Source of the DNA: Pseudobdellovibrionaceae bacterium
GTDB taxonomy: Bacteria > Bdellovibrionota > Bdellovibrionia > Bdellovibrionales > Bdellovibrionaceae
Reading direction: 5' to 3'
Length of the DNA stretch: 16,140 nucleotides
NCBI GenBank assembly: GCA_947374445.1
Contig: CANCBY010000037.1
Span: 1 to 16,140 of the forward strand
Part shown: positions 13,195-16,140 of the stretch, in pieces
How the letters are laid out: each line of letters opens with the position of its first letter
Numbering within the stretch: the stretch's first letter is position 1
Notes under the pieces: model-generated
The model's input: the letters and a program-made list of their open reading frames with translations, nothing else
The model's database searches: none
Told to the model about the DNA's origin: nothing
Program-made: the position numbers and the translations under genes

Positions 13195-13963
13195 ACTTTT
13201 CAATGATTTCGCTAATTTGATTCCATAGTTTTGGGCTTATGAGGTCCGAACCAAATAAGTAGACCGAATAATAGCCCTTGCCTCTACCTTTTTTTGTTTC
13301 AGTTGGCAAAACTCCGGTTCCACCAAACTCCGCGAGCCAGCGTTGGCGCAATGAAAGTGAGTTCGAAACAAATAGATGCTTGTGCTCTTGTTCTATTTTT
13401 TTGTCGCCTATGAGTTCAAAGGGAGAGCAAATATAAAAATTAGGGTCTGTCGCTACCTTTTCCATCTGCTGAGTGCCAACGTCTAACTGGTGGCCAAACT
13501 TCTGCTTGCTTGGAGCCTTGACTGTAAAAATAAGATCCAATCCGCCTGTCAAAAATTGAGAATCAAGATCCTTAAAATCAAGAATATCAAGGTGCACTGA
13601 TTTCATATGCAATTCTTCAAAACAGCTTTTTGCAAATTGAATTGCGATATTAGAAAGCCCTTCAAGGGTTCCAATTCTGAGCTCGCTGAGCTCGCGCTCT
13701 TGAACAATGGCAAGAACTTCACTTTCAAGCCGATTGATTCCTTTGCTAAAGATTGTAGAGAGATCAATTGCGATTTGAGTCCATCCTGATTTGCGTCTTG
13801 CAGTTCGATCTAAGAGAACGACGTTCAGTTCGGCTTCAATTTTAGCGATAAGGCGAGAAATCTGAGGCTGGCTTAAACCCACATGAATTGCTGCTGCTGA
13901 TAAATTTTTGTGCTGCACAGCCTTGCTAAGAACAGAAAGCTCGTAAGTTAAATTCTGTAACAC
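13193..13963 (-). CDS. LysR-type transcriptional regulator (short)
   Basis: 256 residues, about 40-50 shorter than typical LysR proteins. The winged helix-turn-helix is clear: LSVLSKAVQHKNLSAAAIHVG (9-29), LSQPQISRLIAKIEAELNVV (30-49), LLDRTARRKSGWT. An effector-binding domain follows (LRIGTLEGLSNIAI from about 95; LDLIFTV near 145) but the second lobe looks reduced. The start is GTG at 13963; its ribosome binding site GAGGT overlaps the stop of the upstream ABC1/UbiB gene, which ends 6 bases earlier, so the two are co-transcribed. LysR proteins are usually divergent from their targets; here the regulator is the last gene of an operon, so its targets lie elsewhere or it controls the operon promoter beyond the window. 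Confidence 0.88.
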   Translation of the reverse strand: MLQNLTYELSVLSKAVQHKNLSAAAIHVGLSQPQISRLIAKIEAELNVVLLDRTARRKSGWTQIAIDLSTIFSKGINRLESEVLAIVQERELSELRIGTLEGLSNIAIQFAKSCFEELHMKSVHLDILDFKDLDSQFLTGGLDLIFTVKAPSKQKFGHQLDVGTQQMEKVATDPNFYICSPFELIGDKKIEQEHKHLFVSNSLSLRQRWLAEFGGTGVLPTETKKGRGKGYYSVYLFGSDLISPKLWNQISEIIEK

Positions 13964-13969
13964 AAAACC

Positions 13970-15634
13970 TCACTTCTTGAGATAGTTAAAAAAGGCGATC
14001 ACACTGAGAGCACCTGCTAAAGCGTACCCAACAAAGCTAATTGTTGGCATTCCATATAAATTATTATCAGTAGGATGAACAAAAATAAATGAACTGCTCA
14101 GCAAAAGGCAGCCGATAATAATTCCTAAAAACATCAAATTAAAAGAGAGCATGATTCCTTTTTTGAGCTCATCTATCTCTCGTATTTGAATTTTAATAGC
14201 ATGGTCCGGGCTATTGATTTTTCTCAGTAAGAACGTCAATTGCCTTGGCAAAGAATTAATAAGGCCTCGTGATTCACGAGCTAATTGTGAGACATCGTTC
14301 ATCATCCGATGCGGTTCATACTGAACCTTGATCAGCTCTCCTGCAAACTCCAGTGAGTAGGCCAAAAAATCGAATTCTTTTTGAATTTTTCTGCCTAAGG
14401 CTTCAATAGCCACCATCGATTTAAAGAACAACATGAGCTCAGTCGGAACACTGAGATGATGTTTTGCAGCGACAGAAGACGAAGAAAGCAAAACTTTTCC
14501 AATGTTTACATTCTTCAGCGTCAATCCATAGAAGGGAGCGATTAGGTTGCGAAGATCTTTAGCAAAAAGGTCCACATTCACGCGTTCTGTGAACGGGGCG
14601 AGATCAATATACTCGTAAGCTAATCGTTCATAGTCTTCTTTTGAAAGAGCGATGAGCATATTGGCAATAGCGGATTGAGTTTTTGGATTGAGTCTTCCGA
14701 CCACACCAAAATCAATCAGACCAATTTGATTTCCTGGCAGAACAAAAAAATTGCCGGCATGAAGATCTCCGTGAAAAATTCCATCCACAAAGACCATCTT
14801 CAAATAGCAGCGAAGACCGCGCTTGATAATTTCTGTTGGGTCAATGCCTTCTTGTTTAAGCGCATGCTCGGAGGTCAGCGGAATTCCTTCCAAAGCCTCC
14901 ATCGTCAGAACTCTCTCAGTGACCAAATCAAAATAAACCTTAGGAATTTTAACATCTTTTTCGTTGGCAAAGTTGGCGGCAAACCGACGGATGTTATTGG
15001 CCTCAACAACAAAATTTGCTTCGAGCTCTAAGGTTTTAAAGTATTCATCTACAATTGCTACCGGATTAAATGGACGTGTTTCCGGAATATAGGCTTCTAA
15101 AAGCTCTGCTAAAAGATACAAAACATTCAAGTCATCATTGATTGTTTGGATGATGCCTGGGCGCTGAACTTTAACGACAACTGAAGATCCATCTTTAAGT
15201 CGAGCGCGATGAACTTGAGCAATGCTGGCCGCGCCCAAATGAATCGGATCAAGACTCTCAAATTTATCAAAGAGTCCCTCTTCTTTAAGGACTTGTTCGA
15301 CTTTTTCATAACTTAAATTAGCGGCCTGATCGTGAAGTTTTGAAAATTCAATTACAAACTCTTCCGGGACAAGATCAGGACGAGTTGCAAGGAGTTGACC
15401 TAATTTTACAAAAGTAGGTCCGAGCTCTTCAAAGCTCATGCGAATCCGTTCAGCTGTTGAATACTTGTCTAAGTTTTCTGGAGAGCTCAGGCGCTCAAGA
15501 ACAAAGCGCCCAAGCTTGATCCGTTCTGCAACATTAGAAAACCCATGCTTTGCAAAAACCCCAACGATCGTTCGCAGTCGAGAAGCATTTTTAAGGGTCT
15601 TTCCGATTTGCCGACCTGTGGTTAGAATCTTCAT
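13970..15634 (-). CDS. ABC1/AarF/UbiB-family atypical kinase
   Basis: 554 residues, near the 546 of E. coli UbiB. Family motifs are intact: KLGQ in FVKLGQLLATRPDLVP (77-80), the Ala-rich loop LGAASIAQVHRA (133-144), Lys155 in VVVKVQRP, Glu211 in EANNIRRF, the catalytic loop HGDLHAGN (288-295) and the metal-binding DFG (308-310). The C-terminus has two hydrophobic segments (about 495-515 and 528-550), as in UbiB, placing it at the inner membrane. Studied members act as ATPases or small-molecule kinases that support isoprenoid lipid (ubiquinone) synthesis; the exact role here is unproven. The ATG at 15634 overlaps the stop of the preceding gene (ATGA), and a LysR gene follows after 6 bases. No other quinone gene is visible. 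Confidence 0.93.
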   Translation of the reverse strand: MKILTTGRQIGKTLKNASRLRTIVGVFAKHGFSNVAERIKLGRFVLERLSSPENLDKYSTAERIRMSFEELGPTFVKLGQLLATRPDLVPEEFVIEFSKLHDQAANLSYEKVEQVLKEEGLFDKFESLDPIHLGAASIAQVHRARLKDGSSVVVKVQRPGIIQTINDDLNVLYLLAELLEAYIPETRPFNPVAIVDEYFKTLELEANFVVEANNIRRFAANFANEKDVKIPKVYFDLVTERVLTMEALEGIPLTSEHALKQEGIDPTEIIKRGLRCYLKMVFVDGIFHGDLHAGNFFVLPGNQIGLIDFGVVGRLNPKTQSAIANMLIALSKEDYERLAYEYIDLAPFTERVNVDLFAKDLRNLIAPFYGLTLKNVNIGKVLLSSSSVAAKHHLSVPTELMLFFKSMVAIEALGRKIQKEFDFLAYSLEFAGELIKVQYEPHRMMNDVSQLARESRGLINSLPRQLTFLLRKINSPDHAIKIQIREIDELKKGIMLSFNLMFLGIIIGCLLLSSSFIFVHPTDNNLYGMPTISFVGYALAGALSVIAFFNYLKK

Positions 15635-16140
15635 CGTTTTGCTTTACGCCTCGATTTACCGCCACCACCAGCGTCGCTTGCTTTTTTCTTGCCGCCCTTG
15701 CGGAATTTTTTGAAAAAGCTTTTATCTGTTTTTTTACCAAGAGGTTTTTCATCCTGACCGTTGTTTTGGTCTTCCTCGAGGACAAATCGAGGTTTCGAGC
15801 GACGGTCAGAAACCTTCAAAGCAGGAGCCTCTTTTTTGCCAAAGCCTAAAGCTCTACTTGCATCCCTACCAAATTTTGCAAGACCTCTGCGGAGTGCTGC
15901 TTCAGGATCAAATTTTTCTCCAGTTTTTGGAATCGATCTCTCGGTAGCACGGTCGTTGTTTGGTTTTATCGGCGCCCGTTCACCGCGAGACGAGCTTTGC
16001 GATGCCCTATCCGGCACATTTCTGCGAGGGGCCTCTTTGCGTTTTACAAACTTTTTATCAAAGCCGCGGTCAATGCGACCGAATTTAGCATGTGGGGGCG
16101 AGCTCGCTAACTCAAAATCCACCTGTCCGGCATCGCTGTC
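15631..16140 (-). CDS. Basic, probably disordered C-terminal region (cut by window edge)
   Basis: The frame is open from the right edge to a TGA at 15631-15633. The visible 169 residues are rich in Lys, Arg, Gly and Ser, with little hydrophobic content: KKFVKRKEAPRRN, a short helical-looking DPEAALRRGLAKFGRDASRAL, and a very basic end KFRKGGKKK...KSRRKAKR. A GTG at 16122 could be a start but lacks a ribosome binding site, so the gene probably begins outside. Such tails occur as extensions of RNA helicases and pseudouridine synthases, which bind RNA; whether an enzyme domain precedes it cannot be seen. Its stop overlaps the ABC1/UbiB start by 4 bases, so it is the upstream member of that operon. 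Confidence 0.65.
   Translation of the reverse strand, partial: DSDAGQVDFELASSPPHAKFGRIDRGFDKKFVKRKEAPRRNVPDRASQSSSRGERAPIKPNNDRATERSIPKTGEKFDPEAALRRGLAKFGRDASRALGFGKKEAPALKVSDRRSKPRFVLEEDQNNGQDEKPLGKKTDKSFFKKFRKGGKKKASDAGGGGKSRRKAKR

Noticed and set aside
1..16140. CRISPR arrays, insertion sequences, prophage, tRNA or rRNA genes
   Set aside because: No regularly spaced repeats, transposase, integrase or cloverleaf/rRNA signatures were seen.

Overview
The window looks like chromosomal DNA of a predatory-type bacterium of the Bdellovibrionota (Bdellovibrio or a close relative). This is inferred from two short flagellins of the Bdellovibrio kind side by side, a TIGR02147-family DNA-binding protein (a family concentrated in Bdellovibrio and Fibrobacter), a lipoprotein with a Gly-Tyr-Gln-Asn-Cys signal-peptide end, and a moderate base composition without strong GC skew. 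No rRNA, tRNA, CRISPR array, insertion sequence or phage gene was recognised.

Layout. Left block (1-2426), mostly minus strand: the start of an exported protein gene cut by the window edge, overlapped by a TIGR02147 regulator; a 528-base gap holding a plus-strand 40-residue membrane peptide behind a leader rich in hairpins; and a small exported protein. Centre left (2515-7454): an HD-domain dNTPase-like gene diverges from a tight four-gene operon of thyA, folA, an ABC exporter and a glutaredoxin-like protein with no active-site cysteine. Thymidylate synthase makes dTMP and oxidises methylene-tetrahydrofolate to dihydrofolate, dihydrofolate reductase recycles it, and a SAMHD1/YwfO-type hydrolase could trim dNTPs, so this is a nucleotide-pool locus. 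Converging on it is a 651-residue lipoprotein metallopeptidase (7471-9426, minus).

Centre right (9427-13143): two flagellin genes, each with its own sigma-28-like promoter, a leader with two hairpins (GGA in the loop of the second) and a hairpin containing a GGCGGTC/GACCGCC stem after the stop. A third sigma-28-like promoter lies before a proline-rich, cysteine-containing lipoprotein, which therefore may belong to the flagellar regulon. Right block (13193-16140, minus): an apparent operon of a basic, probably disordered protein (cut by the edge), an ABC1/UbiB-family kinase-like membrane protein and a short LysR-type regulator, joined by a 4-base overlap and a 6-base gap.

The most interesting signals are (1) parallel flagellin leaders with CsrA-type GGA hairpins although their sequences differ, plus a four-codon reading frame that contains the second flagellin's ribosome binding site; (2) the hidden 40-residue membrane peptide whose ribosome binding site lies in a hairpin arm and whose start codon sits in a hairpin loop; (3) the cysteine-free glutaredoxin in the thyA-folA operon; and (4) the sigma-28-like promoter before the YQNC lipoprotein. 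All functional statements come from reading the sequence; no database search was run.
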